The notes below the pieces were generated by a model that was given only the letters and a program-made list of their open reading frames with translations, made no database searches and was not told the origin of the DNA. DNA of 64,000 nt, taken from positions 4,087,190 through 4,151,189 of the forward strand of contig NC_030987.1 of the NCBI RefSeq assembly GCF_000149955.1. Direction: 5' to 3'. The stretch is from Fusarium oxysporum f. sp. lycopersici 4287 (Eukaryota > Ascomycota > Sordariomycetes > Hypocreales > Nectriaceae). The position numbers and the translations under genes were made by a program. Shown piece after piece: positions 30,874 through 43,109 of the stretch (the first letter of the stretch is position 1; every line of letters starts with the position of its first letter).

Positions 30874-33534
30874 TCAACCCATCATCTTCAAAAGCTTCAT
30901 AAGCTCCGCAATATCAGCATTACTCGCCCTTCCCCCCAAGTGTCCATCCCGATTCATCTGCTCCATCTTGAGCTTCCTTGACCCCCACAACTCCGACCCA
31001 TCAACATCAACATCCTCAACATCCTCCGGCCCAACCTCCGCATCCCTCGCCTCCTTAGTTTCCTTTACCCTCGTATAAAAACTCGTCCATGGCTTCTGTG
31101 GCGACGTCGAGGAACCTATCATTTCCCACGCTGCGCTCTCGGGCATCGGAGCTCCCGTGCCCCGCGGCCGTCGAGGAGACGTAGCCTACTACAAAGGGCA
31201 GTTGGTCCTCGGAAGGTACGTAGGTGAGGAACTCGGGGCCAACTCCGGCGGTGAGGGCGCGCTTTAGATCGGTTAGGAGGGACCAGGCGATGTTGTGCAT
31301 GGTGAAGAATTTGAAGCTGATACGGGGGATTTCGCTGTTGACGACTTGGGCGAGCTGTTCGATGAGACCACTTGGAGATTTTGGCACTGCCTCGAGCTGG
31401 GATCTGTTAATAAAAGCTTGCTGTAGGGACTTATCAGGGCTTACATTGGCCTCCTTGGCCCTTTGCTTCAGGTCCTCCTGTATATGACCCTTGCCATCCA
31501 TGATTGCCTTCTTACGACACTCCGTCAAGAGTTCTCCAACAGTAGTAATTGTCCAAGGCTCACGGGGATTATCCACACAAATACGGTTGTCCAACGAAAG
31601 GGACACCCAGCCATCGAACTTCATGTTTGGTGCAATGCCTTTATGTTCGGTAAGCTTGGCGCTCCGCCTGTTCGGTGCCCGATGGGTGAGTGAAGTGCCC
31701 AGGCAGAGACAGTAGTTCTTGTAGTAGCCCTCAAGGTCCTTGGACGGATTTCCAACGAAGAAGCACGGGTTGCCTTGGTATCCCCAGAACTCCTCGAGAT
31801 CCTCCCACGCTTGGCCTTCGGGAATACGACCCTATTATCGAAGGGCTTGGTACAGTTGTGTAGTAGTCATAAGACCTCTGCTGGGCGCAGCAGCCTTGAC
31901 ACCATTGACATGCAGCATAGATCGCGTGTGATGGATCAAAAGACCGCAGTATATGGGGTTCCGACGAAGAAACGGGAACGCCGCATTATCATCACTGTGA
32001 GCCATAGCACCGAAATCCATCATCGACTGGTTCGTCTCATAGATAGGGTCGTGGTTCCAGCGCGTCGCTACTTGGAGGACTTGCCTGCGCTCAGCCGTCT
32101 TAGGAAGATCAACAAGAGCCTTTTGGATCTTCAGACTCTCCTGCTTGAACTGCTCATACCCGCGTCCGACGGACTCTCCAAGACCCTGGACAATGTCGAG
32201 ATACATCTGAAGAGCACACGATATCCAGAGACGAGGGTTCTCTTTCTTTTCTTTGAACGCAGCGCCTATGCCGCGGACAAGCTCGTCCTCCACGTCACCT
32301 TGACCAGGGGTTGTGTTAAGGAAGTGAAAACCCGGGAAAATCTCAGACAGGGCCGTCTTGTCCCGATTCCGCCTCTCAGTGTTATTTCCGCCACCGGCAC
32401 GGAGCCTCTCTTTATACCAACCAAAGGCGCCGTTGTAGCTTCCAGGTATGACAGTGTCACGGTTGTGATCTACTTAGCTCTTGAAAAGACCCATGATGTC
32501 TAGAGTCAGGACCTTGGCCACGTCGTAAGCCGCAAGGTTATACATTGCGCCTGGGCTATTCCTTTCCTTGTCGATTCCTAGCCCCTCACAAGCTGCGTTG
32601 AAGCACAGTTGCGCGAAAACAGTTGTGCCGCCGAATTTGTCCATCACCTTCTTGATGTCCATCTCCATGCTGTGGGCAAACTCAAACGCTGTGTTGGTAG
32701 CTAGAGCCACAGTGGCAAGATCAAGTTCACCATTGGCGTACTTCTCCCAGAGCGAATGAATCTCTTGGCTGAGATAATCATAGTCGCGGAGAAGCGTGGT
32801 GAAAGCGAAGAATGCATCTTCCCAGGTGACCTCTTCCTCGACGGTGTATTGGGTTTCAGGTGTAGGTGTAGCAGTGATGTCAGGAGCGTTGAGGAATTCT
32901 TCTGAAAAGGGTGTAGACGCCGAGGACGTCAAACATGCCCTTTGCGGTGTGGTTTGTCTTGACATCTGTCTTTTTGTCGAGATCATCTGGTTTGAAAAGA
33001 CCAGCTTCCATAATGGGTTTGAGATAGCCGCGGACTTTCTCCAGGGCCTCAACGAAATGAGAGTAAGAAGCACCAGCGACGATCCCTTCTTGCACCGCTC
33101 TCTGTGAGCTTCTGAGAGAATGATCGTCGAGCTATAAATAATATCAGCAAGACTGGAATCAACATAACCAGATGCGTTTAACACACCCCAGATACCTCTC
33201 TCCAAAGCTACAGCAGTCCGATGAGGAACCGCAACAGCATTCGTCTCGGCAACATGTTTCGCCATAGCCTCAAAGTCCCTAACTCTGATGACATATTTCT
33301 TTGTGCTAGGGTCTTGCTTCTCCTGTGTTTTCTTGTTCTTAGCTCTGCTAGGTCCTTTGCCCTTTCCATTTCCTTTGCTCTTCTTCCTTTTCTTCAGAGT
33401 GTCGAGAGCCGCTGCGCCAACTGCACCGTCAGCGTCGTGGCCGTGCGCTTTAGCAGTGTTGGCTGGCTATATTGCTACAGAGTCTTTGTCGGCTTGTATT
33501 GTTGGTAAATACTCATATAAGCTGGGGAGAGCAT
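30874..33534 (-). pseudogene. Decayed DUF6604-domain gene
   Basis: The remains of a fungal protein of about 830 residues can be followed from MLSPAYMSIYQQYK (33534) to KLLKMMG (30874), with one normal intron at about 33163-33111. Defects seen are: a frameshift near 33490-33495; a TAG at 33467-33469 where Trp is expected before ANTAKAHG; a frameshift in the A4 run near 32905; a TAA at 32474-32476; a tandem TAA-TAG at 31832-31837 (probably from CAA CAG); and a frameshift near 31181-31190. The stops fit C-to-T or G-to-A change in CpA/TpG context, as caused by repeat-induced point mutation. Between the lesions coding sequence is well preserved, so the decay is recent. The function of DUF6604 proteins is unknown. 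Confidence 0.85.
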
Positions 33535-34923
33535 TTTGAATAGATTTTACTTTATTTGTTGATTCTGCTGATATCTGTTGATATTTGATGTTGATGATGG
33601 TTTGTTTGCTGAGACGTGGACAGCCTCGTTGCTAGGAAGTGGCTAGTAACAAAAAGCAATGCCAGCTTCCCCTGAAGACGGATTTATTAAATTCCGCTTG
33701 GGACCATCTGTATGCTTGTCTGACTACCGAAAGCCATGTTTCAAATTACCCATCATAATATGCTGGTGTTTTCTCATGCAAAATGACAAGATGACCTGCA
33801 TTTCTAGTGCATCCCGGCAGTAGATGGTGTTTTATGAGGGTAACGAACCAGCATCGGCAGTGAGTAATGCCACCACTCCACAATCCACCAACTACGCCTA
33901 CATCCGGAAATAAACAAGATATAAATAGAACCAAAATAGCAGCATCCATCATTTGAAGATCAGATTCATACAACACAGCATAAACAGAGAGAAGAAACAC
34001 AGAATAACCCCCCCACGTCAAATGCACGTGAGGAAAATGGTCTGCAGTGGCCCGCTGCGCTCTCTTCCCAAGACCACAATCAGATCACGACGATCACCTG
34101 CCCTCCCCCCCTCACGAATATTCCATCAATTAGAATGCCCAATTCACAAGATCTCTTCTAGCGTTGTCTCTTCTCTCAGCTTGTTGCTCCCCCACGCTCT
34201 CTTCAGCATTCCTCTCTGAGGTTACACGGCAATTGGCGGGTGCTATTGGACAAGCTGGACGTGGGGGCTAGAGTAGTCAGGCGACTTGTGAACGGACGGT
34301 ACCTGCTTCTGCGAGGATGATCGCTGTTTGTTTCTGGTCTCTGTGATGGATGGCAGCCTTCACAATATGCTCGACATCTTTGCTTCCATTTCGTAAAGGT
34401 GGCGTTTGTGTAACTCTCCGTGTAAGTGATCCCTCTCAAATGCCCCTGTATTGATCCATTGAAACCCTCAATTGCAGTAGAAAACTGCACTGGAGACCCC
34501 CACGATCACTTCATGTCTCTTGACTCGCGTGAGGTCACCGGTTCGGCCCGGAGTCTCTCGGCCGGAGCTCAGCGGATGTCTTGTCGTGTCTCTCCCCCGC
34601 CTTTTCACCACGCACCCAAGGATCCGGACCTAACCCCCACGCTTTTCGAACCATGCCTCTCTCGAACTCAAGAGCCTGAGCCTGAGAATGGGCTACCTCA
34701 TGACAAGGACGCCACTCTTATACCTAGTCCTTGGTTGGACATAAAAGAGCAGCTGACGCCAGCCTCTTTTGAACAATGCCTCTTCAGCATACTATCCTTT
34801 CTTCGTTTTCCTCTGCTTTGCTTGTATAAAAAGAAACTGCTTGCTGCGTGTAATCTGCTTGCACTTATATACTTTGCACTTATATCATACCATATGCCTT
34901 CGACATTGCTTGAATCTCCCACC
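33535..34923. other. intergenic region and open leader of the aldolase gene
   Basis: 33535-34425 shows no gene. From 34426 a frame stays open without stops for 166 codons into the aldolase start at 34924; it contains several ATGs and a hydrophobic stretch near 34795-34890. It is most simply a long 5' leader, but an N-terminally extended isoform cannot be excluded. Confidence 0.5.
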
Positions 34924-35862
34924 ATGGGCTCTCCCAAGGCTTCTCAGCTGCGCCTCGGCGATGGCGTATACGTTCCTACCCTTGCGTTCTTCACTCCCGA
35001 GGACGAAGTCGATACTTCAGCTACTGAGAAACACATCATCAAGCTTCTCGAGTCAGGAGTAGCTGGTATTGTTGTCCACGGCTCCAACGGAGAATGTGCC
35101 CACCTCTCTCCTTCAGAACGAACCACCATCATCCGCGTTGCTAGAGATACCATCTTCCACGAGGGAAGCGGTACGCGTGTTCCTCTCATCGCAGGCTGTG
35201 GTGCTCAGAGCACAAGGGAGACAACTGAACTGTGTGAAGACGCTGGCAAGGCTGGTGCTACACATGCTCTTGTTCTACCTCCAAGCTACTACGGTGGACT
35301 TCTTCCCGATGATCTAGTCATTCAGCATTACTACACCGTTGCAGACAAGAGCCCAATTCCTCTTCTGGTGTACAACTTCCCCGGCGCCGCAGCTGGTCGA
35401 GACCTCTCATCCGACACGATCCTCAGCATCGCCAAGCATCCCAACGTCGTAGGCGTCAAGCTCACATGCGGCAACACTGGAAAGCTCGCCCGCATCGCAG
35501 CTGATTGTCCAGAAGGATTCTGGGTCGGAGGCGGCAGCGCAGACTTCATCCTTCAAGGCCACGCCGTCGGAGCCAACGGCACCATCTCAGGCCTTGCCAA
35601 CCTCTGCCCCAAAGCATGCGTTCGCATCACAGAGCTTGCAGAAGAAGGAAACTGGAAAGAAGCCCGTCAGCTGCAAGCCAAAGTGGCCAAGGCTGACTGG
35701 ACGGCGATCAAGACTGGATTCGTTGGCGTAAAGGCAGCACTGGGACACTTTTCCGGGTACGGAGGCGAACCTAGACGACCTTGCGTGGCGCCATCTCAGA
35801 AGGATCTTGATACTATTGCACAGGGGTTCCAAGAGGTAATGGATCTTGAAGTTACCCTTTGA
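34924..35862 (+). CDS. DHDPS/NAL-family aldolase
   Basis: Class I aldolase of the dihydrodipicolinate synthase superfamily, 312 aa from ATG 34924 (strong CACCATGG context); an in-frame ATG at 34894 would add ten residues. The beta/alpha barrel motifs are all present: VVHGSNGECAHLSPSER, the catalytic Tyr in LLVYNFPG, and the Schiff-base Lys in VVGVKLTCGN, with GGGSADF in the next strand. Fungi lack lysine synthesis by DHDPS, so this is more likely a sugar-acid or hydroxyproline-pathway enzyme, such as L-threo-3-deoxyhexulosonate aldolase or 4-hydroxy-2-oxoglutarate aldolase. The exact substrate is not decided by the sequence. Confidence 0.87.
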   Translation: MGSPKASQLRLGDGVYVPTLAFFTPEDEVDTSATEKHIIKLLESGVAGIVVHGSNGECAHLSPSERTTIIRVARDTIFHEGSGTRVPLIAGCGAQSTRETTELCEDAGKAGATHALVLPPSYYGGLLPDDLVIQHYYTVADKSPIPLLVYNFPGAAAGRDLSSDTILSIAKHPNVVGVKLTCGNTGKLARIAADCPEGFWVGGGSADFILQGHAVGANGTISGLANLCPKACVRITELAEEGNWKEARQLQAKVAKADWTAIKTGFVGVKAALGHFSGYGGEPRRPCVAPSQKDLDTIAQGFQEVMDLEVTL

Positions 35863-36880
35863 AAAAAGCATGTTTTTGGGTCTGGGGGACAAAAGCAGGT
35901 TGCATTGAGCGGTGACGACGTTGATGATGACGATACCTGTTATTTCGAAGCAAAGCACGGAGATGGTGTTGTGGCGTTGGGCATACACTACACAGCCATC
36001 AATCATATCAGGCTGTTTTGTAGCAATAATTTCGATGTACATAAAAATACCAATTTAATGCTTGAAAGATATACATCATATGCCTGATTACCCCATGGAA
36101 ACTACCATTCCCCGCAAAGTGGCCATATTTTTAATAATCCCACGCGTGTGCAGCAGAAGCCGGTGAGGAAAAAGATGTGTCTCGTGGTCGATTGTGCGTA
36201 GCCAATGGGGGGTGAAAGTTGGTGAGGAGCACGCTGGACATTGCCGCTTTGGGGTGATGATGCTTACACGAGGTGTCGGATGTTCAATGGGGATATGCTG
36301 GGTGTACGAGCTGGAAGAGAGACGCTTGGATGGGGATTGTCAATCGTGGGGAACCCCGCAGTTGGATCTGGATGTGGAGTTGACGCTGTGAAAGAGCAAG
36401 TAAGAGAAGCTGAGTTTGTAATGGTGTTGATGTCCTCGGAGGGAGCCCGAGTCTGTGCTGTACCTGTACTTCACTACATGCCTACATGCAAGTCAAATTA
36501 GGTACTTGTACAAGCTTAGAACTACTGATATACATGCAGCACAACTGAACAGGTAGTGAGAACACACTCACGCCAAGAATCACAAGCAATTCATTCATGA
36601 GGGGGAACAACACGAACAGGTCATAAGATGAACCCAGAAAATACATATGTAGCATAGCCAACACAGGCAAAGAGGAGAATGTGGAGATGGCTAACAAAGT
36701 GCCCGATGCGTTCGTGTGGAGAAGCGTGGGGGGTTAAAAGCACTCGGGTGCAGTTCCCGGACTGAAGCTAAGTTGAGACGGTGAAGAAAGCGTATGTTGT
36801 CGGTAGATTTCGGGCCATTGATGCGCGAGATCATGCCATTGAGTTTACATATGTAATCGATGCTTCTATGGGTTGAGGGT
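35863..36880. other. convergent 3' intergenic region
   Basis: About 1 kb between the aldolase and the M20 peptidase stops. No gene or repeat was recognised. Confidence 0.5.
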
Positions 36881-38610
36881 CTAGAAATCGGCTGCGTCAA
36901 AGTTGCGGATCAAGTCGTAGTAAAACTTGACAATGTCCACGTGCGACTCAATCCTGATCCTCTCGTCGACTGTGTGAATGTTCTCTGAACCGCGCTGTCG
37001 ACTCGGTGTCCAGCGGTAAATGTTTGGTGACAAGTCTATAACCTATTAGCATATTCCCTTTGCATCATGGCAAGTACTTACTGAGGTAGTGTCTCGTGTC
37101 GGTGTTACCAGTCATGATTTCACCAACAGGCACAACCTTTCCGCCGTCGAAAGCAAAACTATGCTGGATTGTTCCGGAGAAAATATCCCAGATTGGGCCG
37201 CTGGTAGGTGATACGGGCGTTGTGACTGAGTTGCGGAACGCTGTGAGTTTGAGATGACCATCGTAGTCAAATCCAGGTTTGATGTTTTGAGACTTTGCGT
37301 CATCCTCGTAGGCGCTCAGGGTAAGATTGTACTTTTGAATAACGGCGTCAATGTTCTTTACGAACTGCTCCTGTACCTTGTCAAGACTGTCTTGGGGTGC
37401 AACACGGTAGTTGACACCAAGACTGACAACTTCTGGCATGGCGTTGATCTTCTGACCGCCTCGAATAATATCGACCGCTTGTGTCGTCTGAATAGTAAAT
37501 TTGGCCATGGGATCAAGATGAAGAAGCTCATCCTTCAGCTTCTCCAGATCATCCTTCTTCAGAAGATCATGAAGCTTGGTGTGAGAATCCGGGGAATGGC
37601 GTGCCAAGCAGACAAGATGGTTGTAGACAGGGCTTCCCTTGAGGATAGCAGGTTCGTAGGGCTTGGATTCAAGAGCAGAGATGATCTCGGCCATGATACC
37701 GATTCCTGTGTGAGGATGAGGAATGGAGCTGTGGCCGCCTTTCACGCGAAGTTCAGCCCAGATATCGATGGCGCCCTTCTCCTGCACCGAGGGGAGAACG
37801 TAGAGGGTATCGTCAATAAGCTGAATACCCGAACCACCTTCGTCCAAAATGAACGGGATACTGTTGTCGCCATATCTCTCCGTTAGGAACTCTCCGATCT
37901 TAGCAGCGCCTCGAGGACCAGAGCACTCCTCATCGAATCCAAACGCCAGGATCACAGTACGCTTTGGTTGCCATTTCGTCTCAGTGAGCAACGTCTCAAT
38001 GGCTGACATTAGAGCTGTAAGACTGTTCTTATCATCCGATGCTCCACGTCCCCAAAGCCACTCTCCGTCAAAGTAAGCGTCGAAAGGCGGATGCGTCCAA
38101 GTCGATGGATCAGGTACGGGAACAACATCTTGGTGAGCTGCAAGAAGATAAGGCTTGAGCGAAGCGTCGCTTCCAGTAAATGTGTAAACAAGACCAAACT
38201 TATTAATCTTCTCCAGCTTCGCATATTTATGTCTAAAACATGTCAGTAAGAATCTGTGAATTGAGTTCGGTGGCTTACATGGCTGGGTACGTCTTTGCCA
38301 GGACATCATGTAAATCGTAGAAAGGCGCCCAACGTTCGTCTTTATCCACATCACCTAGATCATCGTAACAAATTGACGGAACGCGCACAATCGCTTGATG
38401 ACGCTTCACTTGCTTATTAAAAGCATCTTTTGAGTCAAATAGTTCACTGGCGGAAGGGAGACCATCGTTTCCGGGTGAGAGCACAGGCGGCAAATCGCAC
38501 TTAAAGTCATGCTCATTCTGGCCAATGGGCTTTTGAGTTCCGAAAGGACCGAGGGTGAAGCCTGAAGCTCCAGCTACAGTCGCCAAGACCGCGAGAGACT
38601 TACGCACCAT
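36881..38610 (-). CDS. Carboxypeptidase S-type M20 metallopeptidase
   Basis: Vacuolar/secretory dizinc carboxypeptidase releasing C-terminal residues from peptides (family knowledge). Exons 38610-38279, 38232-37082 and 37035-36881, with two 46-nt introns, give 545 aa. The N terminus MVRKSLAVLATVAGASGF is a signal peptide or anchor. M20 metal ligands are visible in order: His in LLAAHQDVVPV, Asp in GRGASDDK, the Glu pair in FGFDEECSG, Asp in ILDEGG and the last His in GNTDTRHY. GGHSSIPHPHTG lies in the lid domain. The last junction was chosen because it restores NLSPNIYRW and the C-terminal helix. Compared with yeast CPS1 the length is normal. Confidence 0.92.
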
Positions 38611-38954
38611 TTTGAAGATATTTGGTGCAGAATTGGAGATGTCGAGGTTTGAGAGGGAAGATTTGTAAGGTGAAACGGGCGGGGAATAAAGACATAATGG
38701 AGTCGGTAGCACGACATCGGCGCCGAAGCCGAAGCCGGACCCGGTTGAGATAACGGTTGCTAAAAGTGTTCCCGATGAGGAAGTTGGGATAAAGAACTTT
38801 TGATGGAGGATTTTTTGGAGGTAAAACTGTGTTGATCGATGGGTTCGACGTTATTCCCGGGAGTATCTGGGGGTTTTCTTTGATTGCCGCTGTTGTATGC
38901 AGGCTCCTAGTTAGCAATAGTAGTTAGCTACCTAGTGTAGTATAGAGGGCTCAG
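38611..38954. other. intergenic region
   Basis: Upstream flank of the M20 peptidase gene; nothing else seen in 344 bp. Confidence 0.5.
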
Positions 38955-40449
38955 TTAGAACGAACCTACTCTATGTATATCGACCATGTCTCGGATGGTC
39001 TTTGGCCAATCAATGACTGACGCCTCCTGGTTTGAAGGCCAAGCTGCGTCGTCGTTGTCGCCCTTGCGATCCTCGAGTCGCTTTTCCAGCCATGCCACAA
39101 ACGCGGCGAACTGGGGGATCTTGTTCCACTTGTTGCAAAACGCCTTCAATGCAGCGTATTGGGCCTCCAGCCAGGCCTTCTCTCTTTCGATTCCGCCTTC
39201 AAACCCATGCTGCAGAAGAACCAGCTCCCACCCGAGCTTCGAGTAACAGACTTGGCAGAGATACGGGGGTATCTCGCCGGTCTGGCGGGTCCCACTTACA
39301 CCCTGCATCAGACATGAGTAATAGGTGCAATTGCCTAACCCAAAACAATGAGTCGCTTCCCGAGAAACAGCAAAGACAACTCGTGCAAACCATTGGTTCG
39401 AGAGTTCCTCCCTTGTTGATGGCCTGCCCAGCTTGCTTGGCAGCTTGGATCGCAAGATCAAGCGCAGACTTGACGGGAGGTTTCCCAAAGGCCTTGGAAG
39501 AGAGGCGGTTCCTCTTCTTCCAGCCTTTGGTCTTATTTAGGACTCAGAACCTCACATCCACGTTGGCCTTACAGTGGCTCGCTGGCCACCTATGCAATGG
39601 GTCGATGCCTGCCAACCCATCTAAAGATGGGTTGTAGCGAAACATAGACACAATTGCGACTCCATCTGAGGCCCATGCTCTGGCTGTCACATAGGCTCCC
39701 TCGCCATCTTCGTACATGTCATGGTCGACCATCATGACAAACGAATGGACAGTTGAGGGTATACTGCGCATGAGCGCATCCCTCAAGTCAGAGACATTAA
39801 GTTGTATCTTTGAAACGTCATCTGGTGATGGGCGGTACCGAATCTCAAAGGGCTCTCACCTATCTCGAGTCTTAAGGCCGATAACTTGTGTTCGTGGAGT
39901 GTCGACGAAATGAACTCGCCTGCGCTGTTCAATAGGTAGAAAGGAGATCTTATTGGGTACTGGGTGATTTGCATCGTGTTGTAAAATGCGCAGAGATAAA
40001 CGATCAGTTGTTTGAACATCTTCAGCGTGGAATTCCATCTCTCTGTACCGGGGGGAGAGTCTGGTGGCAGGACAGGCTTATTCCAGTCTCTCATCTCCTC
40101 AGACGGACGTGTCATGCTTGGAGGTCTGACGACATAGAGTTTGTTTCGACGGGAGATTATCCCATTTCGCTGCTGGGTGGCTTCCATCTCGAACCAGTCC
40201 TTAAAAGACTGGCCCTGCTCTTCTGGCTGCTCGGTGAGGTGATCTCCCGGCAACACCAACGGTCCGGGAAAGCTGTATTCGTTATCTGCAGCATCCTCCT
40301 TGGAGAGGTATGCCCCCCTGGCCAGTCTGCCTGCCAGTCTTAGCCATAGCCAGGGTCCTCTCCTCCGGAGATGGTCACACGAATCCTGCATTCGCTGCAG
40401 CTCTGCTACAATCGACGTAGGTAGACGAGTGGCCGCAGGTGGTTGACAT
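38955..40449 (-). pseudogene. Decayed archaemetzincin-like (M54) metallopeptidase gene
   Basis: A fungal archaemetzincin (AMZ) relative can be read in pieces on three frames. From the 5' end: MSTTCGHSSTYVDCS..AGFV, then TGA (40375-40377) before PSPEERTLAMAKTGR; a frame change near 40300-40345; FPGPLVLPGDHL; another near 39945-39960; TGA at 39856-39858; MMVDHDMYEDGEGAYV..RWPASHC; a frame change near 39545; and TAA at 39537-39539. The zinc motif region reads SREATHCFGLGNC where HExxHxxGxxxC is expected, so the first ligand His is Arg; the following CLMQG and CQVCYSK cysteines remain. Three of the stops can be explained by C-to-T changes (CGA to TGA, CAA to TAA). Non-functional as read. Confidence 0.82.
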
Positions 40450-41708
40450 TGTGACGTGTTGGGGGTGGTGAGAGAGAAGAAGGGGAGGGAAGACGTATGT
40501 CGTGGAAGTGAAGGTGTGTATCGTAGAAGAAGATGCGATGAAAACTGGTAACAGCGAAGATGGTTCTGCTGACATTGATTCAGAAAATGAAAAGATGGCC
40601 TGTAGGATAAAGAAAAAAGAGTAAGCAATCGTTCTGAAATTCACCACATAGGCCTCTAAGTAGTATCGCCAGACTACTTTTCTAGAAAGTCTTTGCTTCG
40701 CTGAGGATTCGATCACTTACCTTGAATATCTAAGGACTGGCGCGAGGTTTTGTTACTTTCTTTGCACTATTTGAAGAGTCTCTGTAACCAGGAAGAGTGA
40801 AATTTGAGTAGAAAGATGGACGCAAGCTGGAGGTTAGCGGGGCACTGGCAAGTTCATGTAGAGCGAAGAGGGTCGGTGCCTAAGGCGGAGGGGGAACAAT
40901 AACAATTGGACTGCGCAGGATTGGCGAGTACTGGACTTCAGAAATTGATGATTATATTCTTTTGGACCGAATACTGCATGGGTTGGTCTCGGGAAGTGAG
41001 TGTTTATGTCAACATTATACAACATCTATACTCGCTCGTCAATAGTTTCAGTAGAAGCTGGGGAGGTCTAGACAGAATATACATGTATCATAATCCCTCA
41101 ATGATTCTGGGGCGTTCGGTATGTTCCTGGAGATATTTCGTGGATAATCCAACAGTCATGCTGCATCTTCTTCGTACAATTCCCAACCTCAACACCAAAG
41201 ACATCGCAATAGGGGATGAAAAACGTATCTCACTTTTCTAAAAGCACGAGCATACAATTGATAAGACCCTTTGATGTTGATTTCTTTGACATCTTGTTCA
41301 AAGAGTTCTTTTACCATCATTGTGTTCTGCTGTTCGGCCCATCTGTTCACCAGGCTGGTCCCTCTGTTCGCATGCTATTGTTCACTCTAGCCTTTCAAAA
41401 CATTTCCCACTACCAACATCTCAATGGCATCCAAATGTTCCAGCAAGAACATTTAAGCAACGACTCGCCTTCATTTCCAATATTATCATACTCAGGCATC
41501 GTCTATTCAAGCACCCATCGAAAAGCGCTTCAATCTTATGCTACAAACACAAAAGCAACATCAATCCCTCGTTCGAATTCTTATGAATCACTATATACTC
41601 CAGCTATTATACTATAACACATACTGTCAGTTCGAAAACACCATTCTATACTCCCACGATCCTCCCTAACATTGTCAGTATCAACATATACCCTTCCAAC
41701 CATACACC
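40450..41708. other. divergent intergenic region
   Basis: About 1.26 kb with no credible gene; AT-rich toward 41200-41700, ending in a CT-rich leader before the F-box-like gene. Confidence 0.5.
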
Positions 41709-43109
41709 ATGCCTCCTCGTTTCCACTCCCTCCCTCCCGAGATCCAGGACATGATCCTGGAAGACATTTCCCGAGAACCCTCAACCGCCCCTTACGCCAC
41801 CGTCTGCAAGTCCTGGCAGAATTTCTTCGAGCGCAAGAATTTCAGGTCGTTCGCTATCGAGCAAGATGACCTGCGCTGCCTCTCACGACTCCTGACCGCC
41901 CGACGCCAAGGTTTCGTCAAACATATATGGTATCGAATCTATCTTCCTAATTCCAATCCCAGGATTTCAACCAAAATCAAGAGGTTCGAAAAGCCTAAAG
42001 TAACATTCCGTGCGGACAGGGTCTTTACCCATTCCATCTTTGGACTCTGGGATATCCTTTCTCTATGGGATCCAGAGAACAGAATCACCCTTGAGCTAAG
42101 TGTTTACGCATACGACGATTGGGCTCCTATTCTGCGGCAAGAGCGTATATTTGAACGGGATCTTGCAGCGTACAAGGTTCACAAGGAGTCGGGGTCAAGA
42201 GAACCTTACCGTTACGACAATCCTCACGGGCCTTACATCGAACAATACAGGTTGTGGGGCTTGCCGTATGCTGATCACAGGATACGGGGTCACTGGAACG
42301 CCTGTAGGCATGACCTCATAGGTTGGAAGGATATTGAGCTCACCACAGCAAGACGCGCAGATGCACGACCATACTACATAGAGGAAAATGCCATCCTCCC
42401 TCGCGTCCCTATTATCTCCAAGTTCCTCATCCGCAACACGCAATTCCGTCGAATATACCCAGGAACTCTACTTCAAATGTTCAAAAGTTTCAAAAACCTT
42501 GAAGATGTCACCATCGAGCGATGGGCTTCTGTCGACGCCGGTGACGAGACAGATTGGACCCGACATGCCTCTGTAGCTTTTGCCTCGGAGCTCCCAGCCT
42601 CAGTCAAGACATTATCCATCAATGGAAGAAAATGCGCTGTGTTCCAGGATTGGGTATCACGCGATGTTAAACTAAGAAACATTTTGGCCAAACGCTTCCG
42701 CCAATACTCCAAGGAACTGGCACACATGTCTGTAACGGACGTTATCGATGCCAAAGACTTCCTCGATCTCTTCCGCGCCTCCGTCTCAGAAGACGACTTG
42801 GAATCATTGATAAGGTGGCCTGATCTTGAGACACTTACGCTATCGACAGATTTATTCGAGACGCAAAATCGAGTCAAAATAGAGAAATTGCTCTGCTCTG
42901 CGGCGAGAGCAGCACGAAAGATGCCACAACTTCGAAAACTTGAAATCAGGAGCAGCAGACATGCACAATGCTTGTTTCGGTACAATGTAGTCGAAGCTAT
43001 AGCAGAGGTAACGTGGTCAGGGCCAGTTGTCGATAGTACCGATATTATGAAGGAGTGGGAGAAGACATCTGCATGGAGAAACAACATTGACGTGATAAAT
43101 GACTTCTGA
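41709..43109 (+). CDS. F-box-like protein
   Basis: Intronless, 466 aa. The first 45 residues (FHSLPPEIQDMILEDI.. TVCKSWQNFFERKNFRSF) match the F-box pattern LPxEIxxxIL followed by a conserved Trp/Phe helix, which would bind Skp1 in an SCF ubiquitin ligase. The rest has no recognised substrate domain; it contains the aromatic, basic pattern common in lineage-expanded Fusarium F-box proteins, with leucine-rich-like sections near residues 330-420 (DLETLTLSTD, LRKLEI). The start has the context CACCATGCC. The target protein is unknown. Confidence 0.78.
   Translation: MPPRFHSLPPEIQDMILEDISREPSTAPYATVCKSWQNFFERKNFRSFAIEQDDLRCLSRLLTARRQGFVKHIWYRIYLPNSNPRISTKIKRFEKPKVTFRADRVFTHSIFGLWDILSLWDPENRITLELSVYAYDDWAPILRQERIFERDLAAYKVHKESGSREPYRYDNPHGPYIEQYRLWGLPYADHRIRGHWNACRHDLIGWKDIELTTARRADARPYYIEENAILPRVPIISKFLIRNTQFRRIYPGTLLQMFKSFKNLEDVTIERWASVDAGDETDWTRHASVAFASELPASVKTLSINGRKCAVFQDWVSRDVKLRNILAKRFRQYSKELAHMSVTDVIDAKDFLDLFRASVSEDDLESLIRWPDLETLTLSTDLFETQNRVKIEKLLCSAARAARKMPQLRKLEIRSSRHAQCLFRYNVVEAIAEVTWSGPVVDSTDIMKEWEKTSAWRNNIDVINDF

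Noticed and set aside
33467..33469. TAG at an expected Trp in the DUF6604 gene as a fifth editing candidate
   Set aside because: No local hairpin, and the same gene has frameshifts and TAA stops that editing cannot repair.
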